Assembly: GCA_026129385.1 (NCBI GenBank)
Contig: JAHCIE010000197.1
Location: 1-6,312 of the forward strand
From: Anaerolineae bacterium
GTDB lineage: Bacteria; Chloroflexota; Anaerolineae; Epilineales; JAHCIE01
Direction: 5' to 3'
Length of the DNA stretch: 6,312 nucleotides
Positions 6,108 through 6,312 of the stretch are shown in pieces. The notes under the pieces are model-generated. The model was not told the DNA's origin. It did not search any database and was given only the letters and a program-made list of their open reading frames with translations. The position numbers and the translations under genes were made by a program. Numbering within the stretch: position 1 is the first letter of the stretch; each line of letters begins with the position of its first letter.

Positions 6108-6115
6108 TCCTCCTT
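6108..6115 (-). promoter_or_regulatory. Strong ribosome binding site of the cytochrome gene
   Basis: On the minus strand AAGGAGGA, close to a perfect anti-16S match, lies five bases before ATG 6102. It is the strongest ribosome binding site in the window, suggesting high expression of the cytochrome. Confidence 0.8.
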
Positions 6116-6149
6116 ATGTGGGTTGGTTCGACGCGGGTAACCTGCTCTG

Positions 6150-6178
6150 CCGCCCAGGCCAGCTGCGAACCTGGGCGG
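6150..6178 (-). terminator. Perfect 9-bp hairpin between cupredoxin and cytochrome genes
   Basis: CCGCCCAGG (6150-6158) and CCTGGGCGG (6170-6178) are perfect inverted repeats with an 11-base loop (6159-6169). In minus-strand RNA the stem begins 13 bases after the cupredoxin stop codon. No U-run follows (the next bases are CAGAGCAGG), so it is either a terminator that lacks the tail, an attenuator that lowers readthrough into the cytochrome gene, or a stabilising 3' stem for the cupredoxin message. Confidence 0.5.
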
Positions 6179-6191
6179 TGAAAAGCTGTCG

Positions 6192-6312
6192 TTAGCGGAC
6201 GATGACTTTGCCCCTCATGTAGTCGTGGGGCACACAGTAATAGGAGAACTCGCCCGGCTGGTCGAAGGTGAAGGCGAACGAGGCGTCCGGCGCTATGTCC
6301 CCCGAGTCGAGG
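6192..6312 (-). CDS. Cupredoxin (amicyanin/plastocyanin-like blue copper protein), C-terminal fragment
   Basis: Only the last 39 residues are in the window, read on the minus strand from the edge to the TAA at 6194-6192. The fragment runs FTFDQPGEFSYYC and then VPHDYMRGKVIV followed by a final Arg. The C-x-x-H-x-x-M spacing with MRGKVIV is the copper-ligand loop of type 1 cupredoxins and is closest to amicyanin; plastocyanin and pseudoazurin have longer loops (C-x4-H-x4-M for pseudoazurin and related forms). The Cys, His and Met ligands are all intact; the first His ligand lies outside the window. It would be a small extracytoplasmic electron carrier, acting with the dihaem cytochrome encoded 89 bases downstream. 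The N-terminus, signal peptide and any extra domains cannot be seen. It is too short to exclude a cupredoxin domain at the end of a larger protein. Confidence 0.85.
   Translation of the reverse strand, partial: LDSGDIAPDASFAFTFDQPGEFSYYCVPHDYMRGKVIVR

Noticed and set aside
1..6312. tRNA, rRNA, CRISPR array, insertion sequence or attachment site
   Set aside because: Nearly the whole window is accounted for by protein genes, and no direct-repeat arrays, terminal inverted repeats, transposase motifs or tRNA-like segments were seen in the short gaps.

Overview
The window is GC-rich, densely packed bacterial chromosome holding seven protein genes and no RNA genes, mobile elements or CRISPR. Gene style suggests a Gram-positive-like or monoderm lineage: a dihaem cytochrome c with an N-terminal signal peptide and an LPXTG-type C-terminal tail, beside an amicyanin-like copper protein. 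A Chloroflexota origin is my best guess, but it is a low-confidence inference from the look of the proteins and not a demonstrated assignment.

Layout. (1) Positions 1-925, minus strand: thioredoxin reductase, complete at its N-terminus and cut by the window edge a few residues short of its C-terminus. (2) Positions 926-1044: divergent intergenic region with a good sigma70-like promoter for the plus-strand genes; its predicted start site falls on the first ATG. (3) Positions 1045-5368, plus strand: a tight five-gene run, probably one operon: SAM-dependent methyltransferase, CPA2-type cation/proton antiporter, small PII-like protein, histidine phosphatase of the phosphoglycerate mutase type, and diaminopimelate decarboxylase (lysA). 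Gaps are 8, 40, 11 and -4 bases. (4) Positions 5365-6102, minus strand: dihaem cytochrome c, convergent with lysA; the two stop codons share one CTAG. (5) Positions 6192-6312, minus strand: the C-terminal end of a cupredoxin, upstream of the cytochrome and separated from it by an 88-base gap containing a 9-bp perfect hairpin.

How they may work together. The most interesting unit is the antiporter followed by a PII-like protein. The antiporter is a bare membrane domain with no C-terminal RCK/TrkA domain, and the next gene encodes a soluble protein with PII-like sequence features, so the small protein may act as its detachable regulatory subunit, by analogy with AmtB-GlnK and SbtA-SbtB. The phosphatase and lysA overlap and are likely translationally coupled, though no biochemical link is evident. 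The cupredoxin and the anchored dihaem cytochrome look like an extracytoplasmic electron-transfer pair. Thioredoxin reductase is a separate cytoplasmic redox gene.
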